Shown: positions 32,393 through 44,650, counted from the first letter of the stretch. The stretch is 47,500 nucleotides of DNA from Tubiluchus corallicola (GCA_030141605.1 JAQGDQ010000822.1:1-47500); one strand, 5' to 3'. The notes: generated by a model not told the origin, from the sequence alone. Numbers and translations: made by a program.

Positions 32393-33750
32393 TTAACCCT
32401 TAGCCGACCAAAGTGGGGTAAAAAGTTACTCCGGCGATGTTTACTCGCATTTTTTCTATTTGTGCGCACAACGAAAAATTTTCAAACTACAATTTGTCAC
32501 GCAACCATAGCTTGGGTTTGTTGAAAAGTATTATTTATGTTTTTTTAAAAAGCACGGGCTACCTGATGTGGGGTATCTTATTATATATATATATTATATA
32601 TATATATTAATTCTTTATTTGTCATTAAAATGGTTCACTCATTATAACAAAATTGAGTAAGCCTCAGCGTAATGTTAAAATAACAACACTGTTCAAGACA
32701 AATGCGTCCAGTGCAGACTACAAAAAACTAAAGTGCAAAACTAAGGCCTAATTATATAGAATAAATGAACATATTTACAAACACCATATAAAAATATTTT
32801 TACAAAACAATATTACAAAAGACATGACACAATTAACATAAACATACTTTACATTACACAAATTTCACTCATTACATTTACACTATTTATACATTTGACA
32901 TTACAAAACTAACATAACACGTATTACATTACATAATTTAAAAAAAAATTCATTTTTAATCATTACATTTACACTATTTATACATTTGACATTACAAAAC
33001 TAACATAACACGTATTACATTATATAATTTAAAAAAAAATTCATTTTTAATCATTACATTTACACTATTTATACATTTGACATTACAAAACTAACAACAC
33101 GTATTACATTACATAATTTTAAAATTTTTTTTATTACCCAGCCCTTCTCTTTTAAGTAGGCGAAATCTTAGAGTTTACTGAAGTAGTACATAGTTTATAG
33201 AAGTTTTTTTCTTTCTGGCAGCACCACATGTCTTGAAAACTGAAAACTGTTGCGAACCTCCAACAGCAGCCTACAGTTCTTCATTTAGTAATTTGGCGGG
33301 AAATTTTGCTGTACAGGTGACTAAGCTTGAAGCTGATGAAGATGAAATTTTAGAATTTAAAAGATCCTGCAAGTGAAGACGAATTGGATGTCTTAGAATT
33401 AAACAGTGAGCATCATTAGGCTATTAGGAGAATTGTCACCAGACTTGATAAACCAAGCATCGCCTCTTTTTATCCTTATGTCCTCTTATAGCTATGCCAA
33501 TTTGCCGCAGAAGTTGGTTTTGTCTAATAGGAGTACCTAGATTACCATTTGGTCATTCAATCCATTCAGTAACACATACTTAGCAAAACTTTCATTGGGT
33601 ACTTTGTTACCACAAGGGTTAAACAAATTATTTTCACCCAATTCCAGTTTTGTTTTATTGTATTGGTTTCAAAGAAGATTTCACAACAAATCTTCTTTAT
33701 GTATAAAAACTGATTGCTGCGTGGCCACACAATGACCAATACATGATTCA
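32393..33750 (-). mobile_element. piggyBac-like relic with transposase remnant
   Basis: TTAACCCTTAGCCGACC at 32393-32409 looks like a piggyBac target plus terminal repeat. On the minus strand about 33380-33700, broken frames give 'KLELGENNLFNPCGNKVP' and, after stops, 'DKTNFCGKLA' and 'EDIRIKRGDAW'. Their order resembles the late catalytic region of piggyBac transposases (LGLG..VV, then NRT..C.L, then KKKRG..D). The DDD residues cannot be placed. The interior also holds a TATA-rich patch (32580-32610) and a 91-bp array. The far end is lost toward the pentanucleotide repeat at 33895. Confidence 0.4.
32871..33125 (+). repeat. 91-bp tandem repeat, about 3 copies
   Basis: 'attacatttacactatttat' recurs at 32871, 32962 and 33053, with 'aacacgtattacatta' later in each unit. 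Confidence 0.93.
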
Positions 33751-33894
33751 TAAATTATGTTAATACATGACGTTTTTTGCACGTCACACATGTGACATCT
33801 AGAATCGGGTTTACAAGAAGATGAACATTTAAGAGAATGGGTACTAAGTATTGGCAATAGAATGTAACGTAATGTAATGCAATAGAATTAAACA

Positions 33895-34300
33895 GTATAG
33901 AACAGAATAGAATAGAATAGAATAGAATAGAATAGAATAGAATAGAATAGAGTAGAATAGAGTAGAGTAGAGTAGAGTAGAGTAGAGTACAGTACAGTAC
34001 AGTACAGTACAGTACAGTACAGTACAGTACAGTACAGTACAGTACAGTACAGTTCAATACAGTACAATACAATACAGTACAATACAATACAATACAATAC
34101 AATACAATACAATACAATACAATACAATACAATACAATACAATACAATACAATACAATACAATACAATACAATACAATACAATACAATACAATACAATAC
34201 AATACAATACAATACAATACAATACAATACAATACAATACAATACAATACAATACAATACAATACAATACAATACAATACAATACAATACAATACAATAT
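33895..34300 (+). repeat. Pentanucleotide array in four ordered variant blocks
   Basis: Blocks follow in order: AATAG (about 33905-33955), AGTAG (about 33956-33985), AGTAC (about 33986-34052) and AATAC (about 34055-34297). Neighbouring blocks differ by one base. The array stays open in all three minus-strand frames and gives artefactual CIVLY repeats. Confidence 0.97.
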
Positions 34301-34309
34301 GCAATGCAA

Positions 34310-34900
34310 CTAATCTTCCCAGGATATCTCTGTTTTCGTTTTAACACATGTTAACTAAACTTCGTATATTGAGTAAGAATTACACGCAGCAAAGACGACT
34401 TTTACACGAATTTTAAGTTTTAAAAATTTCAAAACATGTAAATCATGCAGACAATTCGGCCATGTTGAATCATCAAGTCTGTATTAATGCCTAAGAATCT
34501 AGGCTTTCCCAATTTAACTTATTAATTTAAATGACGTGGAATATCATGTGTGACGCGAGGTTTATCTTGGCAAGGCATTTAAGGTACAGAAACTTGCAAT
34601 GTATACCCAGTAAGACGGATAGACAATTAAGCCACAAATTTATTAGGTGTAAGGCGGTTCGACGATTTATGATGCTGTACCTACAATTGTCTACGGTATT
34701 GTCTACAACTTACAAACCACATTTCAGAATTGGCCAGAATGTTATTTTACTTGCAAACTTGTTGCTCATTTGTTTCAGACCTTCGGTTATATATACGGCA
34801 CGCTCTAAGCTAAAGTCATATCATCATAAAGCATTTTCAATGTCACAATGATTTGCACACGTAACTGTTTCAAAGTACTTCCATCACCCCTTTCGATGCA
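34310..34900. other. Spacer, no supported gene
   Basis: A 106-codon frame at 34531-34851 has no recognisable domain and is not called. Confidence 0.4.
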
Positions 34901-34902
34901 TT

Positions 34903-35577
34903 TTGAAAACGCGTTGCACAAAAACAGGTGCTGTACTTCTCAGTTCAGATGTGTTGGCTTGTGACGAACTACACACGTTCCACAACTCGTGCGTGAGCGC
35001 AGCGGTAAATTTGAAATTTGAATTTTTATCTTAAAACTTATCTAGTTTTAGTACAACTCCCTGAATATCTTACAGTAGCTCTGTACTTCAATTTTTACTT
35101 TCGCAAACACGTGTAACACGTCCGTGGAATATTTTTGCTGTTGAAAATTATGTTAGTTTGAGAAAGCAAAAATTGAAGTGCAGTGCTACTGTAAGATATT
35201 CAGTGCGTTGTACTAAAACTACGCAAGTTTTAAGATAAAAATTTAAATTTCAAATTTACCGTTGTGCTCACACATGAGCTATCGAACGTGTGTAGTTCGT
35301 CACAAACTAACACATCTGAACTGACAGGTATAGCACCTGTTTCTTGTGCAATGAGTTTCTAAAATGCAGGCGCTAATGCTCGTCTAACTAACGAATGGTG
35401 AAATGCATGTAACAGCGAAGAACTAGTGCCGCGAACGTGAAAGTGTGTTTGTGTGGTAATAATTCTTTTGCGTAAATCATTTATGAATAAATAGTTTGTT
35501 TCCTTTCAACATTTTAAAGAGTAGATTGTTTTGACTAACAGTTTAAGATTGAGTCGGTTTTGCTTTAACTTTTTATA
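34903..35577 (+). mobile_element. TTAA MITE family B, palindromic copy
   Basis: About 34903-35361 is an imperfect palindrome centred near 35132, formed by family B sequence in both orientations with a ~50-bp middle. The plus-oriented half continues to the normal family B end 'gttttgctttaa' (TTAA 35574-35577). The left TTAA end is absent, so the left half may have replaced the original 5' part by an inverted duplication. Confidence 0.75.
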
Positions 35578-35689
35578 GGCAGTTTTGGTGAAAATTTCTT
35601 TGTTAACTTTTTTCTAAGTTTAAGTGATAACAGTATTAGAAAACCCAACACAATAAATGAGTTGTCTTTTCCTTTAACTAAGACAAAGT

Positions 35690-36300
35690 GTAACTTCAAC
35701 AGCAATACAGAATATAAAACGTAAACCCTTGAATTTGCCGCTTGGAAATAATGAAAGGAAAATAGAATCCATTGCCATGTCTTTTTTAACGGGCCAGGGG
35801 AATTTTAACAGCTTTTTGTATAGACTGAATATGTGTGATACTAGTTTATGTCCATGTGGAGAAGAAGAGCAAACTCCTCAGCACATTTTATTCAGATGCA
35901 ATAAAGTAGATAATACAAAAAGAATGCGTTTCATAGAAATAGCTGATGCCAATTATACACGTAATATTATGCTTCAATCTGATAAAAATTTAATAATGGC
36001 TTTTACTAACCTTATCAGAGATAATTTTATACTAAGTAATTGTTAATTTAGGCTCGCTCGAGTATACAAAAATAAATTATGTATGTGTGTAAAGTTAATT
36101 TGTGTGTATAATACTTGTGAATCATTTGAAATTAAATCTAATTTAAGTATAATATGTTATTCGTTGTACATAGTGTGAAACTGGAAATATTTAAAAGATT
36201 TGTTATGTGAAAATGTAAATTGTTGATCTGAGCCTGCAAAAAGAGGCACCTTTTGTATATACGTTCATTGCTTTAATAAAGATTTATTATTACTAAAAAA
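35690..36300 (+). pseudogene. 5'-truncated LINE, pol tail and 3' UTR
   Basis: A frame at 35729-36046 reads 'AMSFLTGQGNFNSFLYRLNM', then 'SLCPCGEEEQTPQHILFRC'. This is the L.TGHG.FN.YL.R....S..C.CG....T..H.LF.C tail found after RNase H or reverse transcriptase in Jockey/I/R1-like LINEs. The frame is intact to its stop, so the copy is younger than most here. The 3' UTR ends 'gagcctgcaaaaagaggcac', then AATAAAG and an ATT-rich tail near 36290. Reverse transcriptase and endonuclease are missing. Confidence 0.78.
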
Positions 36301-36714
36301 TATATCAACAGCAAAACTTTAGCAGAGGACCTAAGACCGCCTTAAATTTACTGACTGGACGATGGCAACGTCTCTTTGCAAGTAAGTACCTTATTGATTT
36401 TACCTCAGGGTAGAATTATCTTTTGTCCTAGACAGTTTCAATAAACCCTGTCCATTCTTTGTAGGCTGCAGCCATTCTAGTTGATTTACGAGGACCCAGC
36501 ATGTTGGGAAATACGGCACGCCCTTGAAACTAACGCACGGCATCTGTCACCAGGGTCATCTATTTCACTTTGCAGTAAGAAATATTATCACACATGCAGG
36601 CAATGGATAATAAATTATTTTTAAAACAAGCCATTTAACTGCTGTTGAAAATTATATTTGTTCTGTGTACTGTTTGTCAAATATTGAAAAGACGTTTTAG
36701 TTAGTTTAAACGTA

Positions 36715-36779
36715 ATTTATTTAGGATTGGATCAGACAGTATGAACAACCTGATTTAGGATCCTCACCACAACAGTCTA
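36715..36779 (-). mobile_element. Inverted fragment of family E 3' end
   Basis: Reverse complement of about 31790-31855 ('ggatcctcaccacaacag'), cut off by the (CA)n/(TC)n tract. Confidence 0.8.
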
Positions 36780-36817
36780 CTACACACACACACACACACA
36801 CACACTCTCTCTCTCTC

Positions 36818-36869
<52 letters not shown>

Positions 36870-37045
36870 TCTCTCTCTCTCTCTCCGTTCTCTCTCTCTC
36901 TCTCTCTCTCTCCCGCTCTCTCTCTCCCTCTCTCTCTCTGTTTTTCTCCTTCTCTCCCGCTCTGTCTCTCCCGTTCTCTCTGTCTCCCGTTCTCTCCCCA
37001 CTCTCTCCCGCTCTCTCTCCTGTTCTCTCTCCCTCTCTTTCTTTC
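36780..37045 (+). repeat. (CA)n followed by interrupted (TC)n
   Basis: A short ACAC run, then TCTC with frequent CCG and TTT interruptions. Confidence 0.95.
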
Positions 37046-37144
37046 TTTTTTCTTGCTATATAAGCCTATTTTTGCATTAATTATTAATTGCAATATAAAA
37101 TATACAAGACAGCTAAAATTAATATTCAGTGATTTTTTTTGTGC

Positions 37145-37215
37145 CTTTTCTTCTTTTTGCAGTATCGAACACACGACCTCCCGAATGGAAAACAGACGCG
37201 TTACCACTAGACTAT
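37145..37215 (-). other. tRNA-derived SINE head (A and B boxes)
   Basis: On the minus strand 'tagtctagtggtaacgcg' is a good A-box region and 'gtgtgttcgatactgc' a B-box region at tRNA spacing. The anticodon stem does not pair, so it is not a tRNA gene. An A-rich stretch and a (GA)n tract lie beyond it. Confidence 0.6.
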
Positions 37216-37309
37216 AACGTCAATCATACATCTGGTCATATGAGACAGCAACAGGAAAATTTGAATCAAACGAGTACGAAAAATTTAAGACGCCCGAGAG
37301 TAGTAACCT

Positions 37310-37448
<139 letters not shown>

Positions 37449-37458
37449 GCTCTCTATC

Positions 37459-38113
<655 letters not shown>

Positions 38114-38191
38114 TTTTTCAAAAAAATTCAAAATAATTATAAAAATTGTTAGAAAGAAAATATTGTGCACAGAAACTGGTAACACAAATAT

Positions 38192-38375
<184 letters not shown>

Positions 38376-38620
38376 CTTTATTTAAAGTCGGATTTTGGAT
38401 GAACAATTAACATAGGCTTAAAAAGCTTTTTGCCTACTGTAAATAACAACTTACATCTACAATAACAGAGATTATTATTACCCCACTTTTACCCTAAAAA
38501 CGATGCGCAGGGCAGGGCAACAGGCGGAACCATTTTTAGTACGACTGGTCCTCAGTATCGAACTCACGACAGAAAGCGATCGCATTACCGTTAGACTAAA
38601 TCGTTTGGTCGATATAAAGT
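38376..38620 (-). mobile_element. tRNA-derived SINE with (ATT)n tail
   Basis: Read on the minus strand: an A-box region 'ttagtctaacggtaatgcg' and a B-box region 'gtgagttcgatactga' at the 5' end, then a ~170-bp body, then 'tttaaataaagatattatta' running into (ATT)n. The body-to-tail arrangement is that of a SINE using a LINE-like 3' end. Its head is related to the fragment at 37145-37215. Confidence 0.72.
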
Positions 38621-38775
38621 GAAATAAAACCAGCAAAAGTGAGGCTCATACCCTATTTAAAGAAGACTTTAGTCAAGAAGACATATCGGTTATGCAAAAC
38701 ATAGAGAAAAGATCAAATTTTTGACGAAATTGCGTTTCAGTTTACACACTCTGCAGACAGAACAAATGGGCAATG

Positions 38776-39381
38776 TTAAAGGAAGACAGGATGATTTTTC
38801 ATATACATATAAATAGTATACATTTTAACACAATTAATACTGCAAAAGTGTTTCGGATAATTAAATAATAAATTAAAAACTTAATTAACGGCGGGCGAGC
38901 CCAACCATTGATGACATCACAAACTAACATAATTTTAAACAGCAAAAATATTTCGTGAGCGTGTTGCATGTGTTTGCGAAAGCAAAAATTGAAGTACACT
39001 CCGTCTGTGAGATATTCAGTGTGTTGTACTAAAACTAGACAATTTCTAAAAAAAATCAAATTTCAGGTTTACCGCTGTACTCACACATGAGCTGTCGAAT
39101 GTATGTTGTGCGTCACAAACTAACATATCTGAACTGAGAGGCATAGCACCTGTTTTTTGGGCAATGCGTTTTCGAAATGGAGGCGCTAGTGCCCGTCTAA
39201 CTAGCGAATGGCAAAATGGTGTAAGAGCGAAGAACTAGTGACGCGAAGGCGAAATTGTGTTTGTGTGGTAATGATTCTTTCACGTAAGTCATTTTTGAAA
39301 AAATGGTATGTTTCCTTTCAATATTTTAAAGTGCAGATTGTTTTGACCTGCACTTTAAGATTGGCTCCGGTTTTGCTTTAA
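38776..39381 (+). mobile_element. TTAA MITE family B, full-length copy
   Basis: 606 bp including TTAA at 38776-38779 and 39378-39381. Ends are 'ttaaaggaagacagg' and 'ccggttttgctttaa', imperfect inverted repeats. No coding frame. This copy lacks the hairpins of the copies at 29281 and 34903 and is the best reference for the family. Confidence 0.85.
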
Positions 39382-39466
39382 GTGTTTCTATGAAGTACAA
39401 GAAGCAAAACAAGTGAAAATTACCGAGACCAAAGTTTTATTGAATAGATCTGGCTATATATGGACC

Positions 39467-40151
39467 TTAAAGGACAAGAAAGGGGGTACCTGAAGTAAGT
39501 TTCAGAAAAATCGCGTTAAAAAATTATATTACTTTACAACATTTTTACGCGTACTCGCAATGAAAGAAATTTTAGTTTGTTTTCATTTTAAATCTCCCGC
39601 AATATTGTTCCGAAGTCGCCATTACACGACGTCATGTACCAAACGTAAATGAAGGGAAGAAAAGGCAATGTTAAATTATGTCTCAAAAGACTTTCCGTGC
39701 AAATCTATATTACTTAGCATTTCGCTTACCTACTAGAAAGACTTATGTAACTAGAAAAGAAAATTATTAAATATTTAAAATGTTTTCACCAATTGGTAAA
39801 ATGTCGCTGACTCACCCTCCAGGGTGCACCACTCACTAACCAAAAAACGTATTTTTAATCTTATTGACAAGATACAGTAATTTTAAATTTTATTTAGTTA
39901 GTGATGTGTGCGCTACGAATGCTCTGATTATTTTCTCAAACTTTACAAAATGTTATCTAAACTTGTTTCAAATGACCTGTCGTGAAAATGGCTGCGCCTA
40001 ACGGTCATCGCGGGAGTTTAAATTTACATGTTTTATACAGCGTGACTGCCGATTAAAGTCCTGCATGCAAAAAGGCTGTATGTAAGTGATATAAAATTTC
40101 AAAACGAATTTCTTAAGCTTTATGTTTATGAAGGGTTTTCTTGTGATTTAA
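39467..40151 (+). mobile_element. TTAA MITE family A, full-length copy
   Basis: 685 bp with TTAA at 39467-39470 and 40148-40151. It lies 85 bp after a full family B copy in the same orientation. The CRE motif is mutated to CGACGTCA here. Confidence 0.88.
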
Positions 40152-40710
40152 CGTCTTTACATTCCAATATCAAATACCTATCAACAGCAACCGTTTTCTG
40201 TAAAGCTCAAATTACTTTTGTGATTTAGACTTCCTCATTAAATTCTGAAGAACTAAAGACTAATTTTTGGCAGCAAATTAAAAATAAATATATTTTTCAT
40301 GAAACTTTCTTTAACGAGCGGTGTCAGAACTGTAAAATTCGTTCGTTTTACAAGAAAATTGTGCAAAGTTTGTCTGGTAGTACAGAAATGATCCCATTAT
40401 TATGATGAAGGTCACAGCTATTATCACAATGTAAAATCTCAACGTCTGAGCAAGTTATAATAACAGCCGAAATCTCACCCTACCCTACCCACCATCACAA
40501 GGACAGTGCTGGATTTAAATAATTTTATTTATTTAACCCCAGAACTATAAAGCACGCAACTTTTAGCTCAAGTGTTACATATTAAATTCGCGTTCGTCTA
40601 ATCAGCATAACATATTTATTTTCACATCTCTGTAGTCAATATTGCTGGAAATATAGCGTTTGTATTTGCTAAATCAAAGTTAATGCTAATTATTAATACT
40701 CTTTTATTTC
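40152..40710. other. AT-rich spacer
   Basis: No gene or repeat recognised. Confidence 0.4.
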
Positions 40711-40711
40711 G

Positions 40712-41470
40712 TATTATAACACATACAGAGTTTCGTATTTCGTATTATAACATATACAGAGTTTCGTATTTCGTATTATAACATATACAGAGTTTCGTAT
40801 TTCGTATTATAACACATACAGCGTTTCGTATTTCGTATTATAACACATACAGCGTTTCGTATTTCGTATTATAACATATACAGAGTTTCGTATTTCGTAT
40901 TATAACATATACAGAGTTTCGTATTTCGTATTATAACACATACAGCGTTTCGTATTTCGTATTATAACACATACAGCGTTTCGTATTTCGTATTATAACA
41001 TATACAGAGTTTCGTATTTCGTATTATAACACATACAGAGTTTCGTATTTCGTATTATAACACATACAGCGTTTCGTATTTCGTATTATAACATATACAG
41101 AGTTTCGTATTTCGTATTATAACATATACAGAGTTTCGTATTTCGTATTATAACACATACAGAGTTTCGTATTTCGTATTATAACACATACAGAGTTTCG
41201 TATTTCGTATTATAACACATACAGCGTTTCGTATTTCGTATTATAACACATACAGCGTTTCGTATTTCGTATTATAACACATACAGCGTTTCGTATTTCG
41301 TATTATAACACATACAGCGTTTCGTATTTCGTATTATAACACATACAGGGTTGCGTATTTTGTATTATAACACATACAGGGTTGCGTATTTCGTATTATA
41401 ACACATACACCGTTTCGTATTTCGTATTATAACACATACAGCGTTTCGTATTTCGTATTATAACACATAA
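40712..41470 (+). repeat. 31-bp minisatellite, about 24 copies
   Basis: The unit runs 'gtttcgtatttcgtatta', then 'taacacatacagc'. Variants CACATACAGCG, CACATACAGAG and CATATACAGAG are interspersed, and two GGGTTGCG units sit near 41346-41385. Confidence 0.97.
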
Positions 41471-41789
41471 CACATATTCATGTACACATATATACAAAAT
41501 ACACAACAATGGAATAGTTAGTATAAACATACAAAAAATGAAAGAAATTAGTGTGCATAAAATGAAGAATTTTTAAAATGACAATGATCATACATAATCG
41601 TACATGAAAATATCGTTAGTTTTCACATATCCTTCACAGATAATTTTGTAAACACAGATTAAAACACCAATAACTAGTTTTTTAACATTCATGTTAGCAA
41701 ACCTTAAAGAGAAGCCATACTTTCTTCTCAAGTGACAATGACTATCGTTAGTTAAAATACAACATTAAATGAACATTGTATTATATTAA

Positions 41790-42110
41790 AGTTGTATTAA
41801 TTTTCTACAATCAGTCAGAAAGTTTGTAGACATTGCACCACAATAATTCATTAAAACATTGTCACTTTCATTACGTCTATAATTAAAAATCTTCCTATAG
41901 GGTGCGTTCCAGCAAGCTTTTAAAATCTTTTCTTGCTCAAAAGATAATGAATTTATAGGTATTGCTAAGTATGTCGCAGACAGAGATAGGTTTATTTTTC
42001 TTGTCTTCCCACTTTTGTACGAACTACGAATTGTGATAATTACTGTACCTGTATTATATGTAAAACAATGTGAAATAATTCGTTCATTAAACAAATGTTG
42101 ATTATCTAAA
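41790..42110 (-). pseudogene. LINE pol C-terminal fragment
   Basis: The minus-strand frame reads 'EKILKACWNAPYRKIFNYRR', then 'NESDNVLMNYCGAM'. The pattern CWN..(Y/F)RKIF.Y...ES is common near the end of several LINE pol proteins. No element ends are visible. It is divergently placed against the next relic, with about 25-50 bp between them. Confidence 0.6.
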
Positions 42111-42134
42111 TAAATTATTTATCATTATTTAGGA

Positions 42135-42650
42135 ACCAAATACTTAGGGCCTATGTAATCAGTCGATGGGCAGGACATGTGATTCGCATGCCAGACAACC
42201 GCACACCAAAGAAGATGCTCTATGGAGAACTTGTGTATGGAAAGAGAAAGGTTGGACGACCAAAGAAACGCTTCAAAGGCAGTCTGAAGGCCTCACTCAA
42301 GGAGCTCAGTATGGATATCCGCTCAATGGAAACCATTGCACAAGATCGCTCAGCATGGCGGAGTGCCATCACCACAAGGGCTAAGACAGCAGAGGCGAAA
42401 AGAATTGAGGAGGCAGAGGAGAAGCGCAGGAGACGCAAGGCATGTGACACTGCCCAACAACAGGTCCAAACACCCAGCCTCACCTGTGCCAAATGCCAAA
42501 GAAGTTTCCAGGCCAGAATTGGCCTAGTCAGTCACCTTCGAGCTCATCAAAGGAATGACAATCCCCCCAAACTGACCCTTTATCCCTGTCACTATGGTCG
42601 TCTTCGATTCGAAGGACGAACATCATCATGTAATCAGTGTTAAATATTCT
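42135..42650 (+). pseudogene. LINE pol tail with C-terminal C2H2 motif
   Basis: An uninterrupted frame to TAA near 42641 reads 'RWAGHVIRMPDNRTPKKMLY', 'GELVYGKRKVGRPKKRF', 'SMETIAQDRSAWR', a Lys/Arg/Glu-rich helix, then 'CAKCQRSFQARIGLVSHLRAH' minus its last residue. This is the standard C terminus of a widespread animal LINE type, where a C2H2 motif closes the pol. The absence of stops suggests a fairly recent insertion. Everything upstream of the tail, including the catalytic core, is missing. The end 'gaaggacgaacatcatcatg' is the probable 3' terminus. It should not be annotated as a host zinc-finger gene. Confidence 0.82.
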
Positions 42651-42850
42651 ACTTGCACGTAATTTTTCGATTACCTTGGAAAATATAACCCAATATTTCT
42701 TTAATTGAGGAATTTATCAGCTTATATTACTGTAATATTATGAGTATGAGATACTGTACATAGGTCGCCATTATAGCATAAAAGTTAGACAACATTTATA
42801 AAGTATTAACTATCTAGATATATCTTCGTAATTATTTGGAAGGAATGAAG

Positions 42851-42960
42851 GATATAACTGAATTGTCATGGTGTGCGCTTGGATGCGAAGTTAAGCAATT
42901 TTGGGCCTGATTAGCTTATACAAGGGTGACCACCGAGACAGCTACTGTGTGGACCGTTTA
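42851..42960 (+). pseudogene. 5S rRNA-like relic (pseudogene or 5S-derived SINE head)
   Basis: 'gaagttaagca', 'gggcctgattag' and 'gggtgaccacc' fall in the order and spacing of the 5S rRNA segments GGAAGCTAAGCA, GGGCCTGGTTAG and GGGAGACCGCC, which are the box A, intermediate element and box C region of the internal promoter. Many substitutions elsewhere exclude a working 5S gene. A 5S-derived SINE is the alternative; no tail was identified. Confidence 0.6.
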
Positions 42961-43690
42961 TGAATCGCATAGTTACTTTCCTGTTGAAAATGTTATTGTA
43001 TTAGGACACGGCTAAGACATCTCTGCCTGTTTGTTGTCTTTCCTCGGATTACACTTAAAATTGACCTAAGTTTCGGTCCTGCTGCAGCGGTTTACATATG
43101 TAGACTCTGCTATTAAGGTACTGGGCTTCGGTTTGCAGTGTTATGAGTTGTAATAAAACTGGACACATATTTCGTTTGAATGTGGAAACGGAAACAGCAA
43201 TGCAGTAATCCGTTTTATCCATAAAACTCAAGCACGCATTGTTATAAAATATCAGAACTTGGCATGACACTTGATAAGACCATTAGGCATTTTATCCTTG
43301 ATTTATATTTAGATTTCTTGCTTATCTTTTGTACTTTAAACTCTTTCGATCAAGTTCGGTTTCGAAATGCGTGTAGATTCAATCATTAATTCGCATTACA
43401 TTTTGATATTAATTTTTTAGGTAAATACATAAAACAACATACATAAATAATTCCGGCATTATTATTGGTAAGTTTGATACGTATATAACGCGCGGCTGCA
43501 TATGTTACACGGCTACTATAATTATATTTATATATTTATTCATTTCATTTGTTCTATATTTCTGCTATCTCTCTATATCTGCGATATGTCTTAAAATATT
43601 CAAATTTTATTTACGTATAGAACATTCCATAAAAATAGATTGACACTTTCTTGTATATATTTGTTTTTTTTAAATAAAGAATTGTAAAAA
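42961..43690. other. Spacer, no supported gene
   Basis: AT-rich; no array, element end or domain seen. Confidence 0.4.
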
Positions 43691-43691
43691 A

Positions 43692-43820
43692 ATAATAATA
43701 ATATTGATAATGATGATGATGGTGATGATGATGATGATGATGATGATGATAATGATGATGATGATAATGATGACGATGATGATGAAGAAGAAGAAGATGA
43801 TGATGATGATGCTGATGATG

Positions 43821-43854
<34 letters not shown>

Positions 43855-43868
43855 TAATAATAATAATT
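43692..43868 (+). repeat. (GAT)n/(AAG)n/(AAT)n compound microsatellite
   Basis: GATGAT tract with a short GAAGAA insert, then AAT triplets. Confidence 0.96.
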
Positions 43869-43903
43869 GCACAGCTCTCGTCTTATTAACACTAGTTATT
43901 GCT

Positions 43904-44572
43904 TTAAAGGACAAGAAAAGGGGTACCTGAAGTAGGTTTCAGAAAAATCGCCTTAAAAAATTATACTACTTTACAGCAATTTTATGCACATATCGTATTC
44001 GCGTTGAAAAGAATTTTCGTTTGTTTTCATTTTAAATCTCCCGCAATACTGTTCCGACGGCGCCATTACGTGACGTCATAACGCAAACGTAAATCATCAG
44101 GAGAAAAAAAGGCAATGTTAAATTATGTCCCAAAATACTTTCCGTGCAAATCTATATTACTTAGCATTTCACTTACCATGTAACTAGACTAATAATTTAA
44201 AATGTTTGGGCCAATTGGTAAAATGTCGTTGACTCACTATCCAGGGTGCGCCACTCACTAACCAAAAACGTATTTTTAATCTTATTGACAAGATACAGTA
44301 ATTTAAAATTTTACTTAATTAGCAACATGTGCGCTACGAATGCTCTGATTATTTTTTCAAACTTTATTTAATGTTATCAAAACTTGTTTCAAACGACCTA
44401 CCATAAAAATGGCTGCGCCTAACGGTCATCGCGGGAGTTTAAATTTACATGTTTTATACAGCGTTACGGCTGATGCAAGCCATGTATACGAAAGGGTAGT
44501 ATGTAAGTGGTATAAAATTTCAGGACGGATTTTTTAAGCTTTACGTAAGTGGAGGGTTTTCTTGTGTTTTAA
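43904..44572 (+). mobile_element. TTAA MITE family A, full-length copy nested in family F
   Basis: 669 bp with TTAA at 43904-43907 and 44569-44572. Right of the element, 'ttaaataatactaaga' continues as the family F hairpin sequence, whose uninterrupted version is at 16856-16876 ('gctttaaataatactaag'). Left flank 'tattgctttaa' resembles 'aatgctttaa' of the empty site. CRE-like TGACGTCA is at 44071-44078. Confidence 0.88.
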
Positions 44573-44650
44573 ATAATACTAAGAACATGTTGGTAAAGTT
44601 TCAGCAATTATCGCACAGTGCAGAGATATACGCAGTCATACAGCAACTAA
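44569..44650 (+). repeat. Half copy of foldback family F
   Basis: Matches 16858-16937, the left arm of the 213-bp hairpin ('gcacagtgcagagatata', 'gcagtcatacagcaac'), without the right arm. Confidence 0.8.

Noticed and set aside
33611-33622. Right terminus of the piggyBac-like element (CAAGGGTTAA)
   Set aside because: The transposase-like frames run through this TTAA without change, so it is probably internal sequence rather than an element end.
33755-34347. CIVLY-repeat frames up to 184 codons
   Set aside because: Pentanucleotide repeat readable in all three minus-strand frames; no coding evidence.
34531-34851. 106-codon plus-strand frame
   Set aside because: No domain, no repeat homology seen, no splice or promoter support.
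37145-37215. Functional tRNA gene on the minus strand
   Set aside because: A and B boxes are present, but the anticodon and acceptor stems do not pair; a SINE head is the better reading.
42179-42643. Intact frame with a C2H2 finger as a host zinc-finger gene
   Set aside because: The order RWAGHV.RMP, YGEL..GKR, AQDR..WR, C2H2 is the standard LINE pol C terminus; there is no promoter, start or further fingers.
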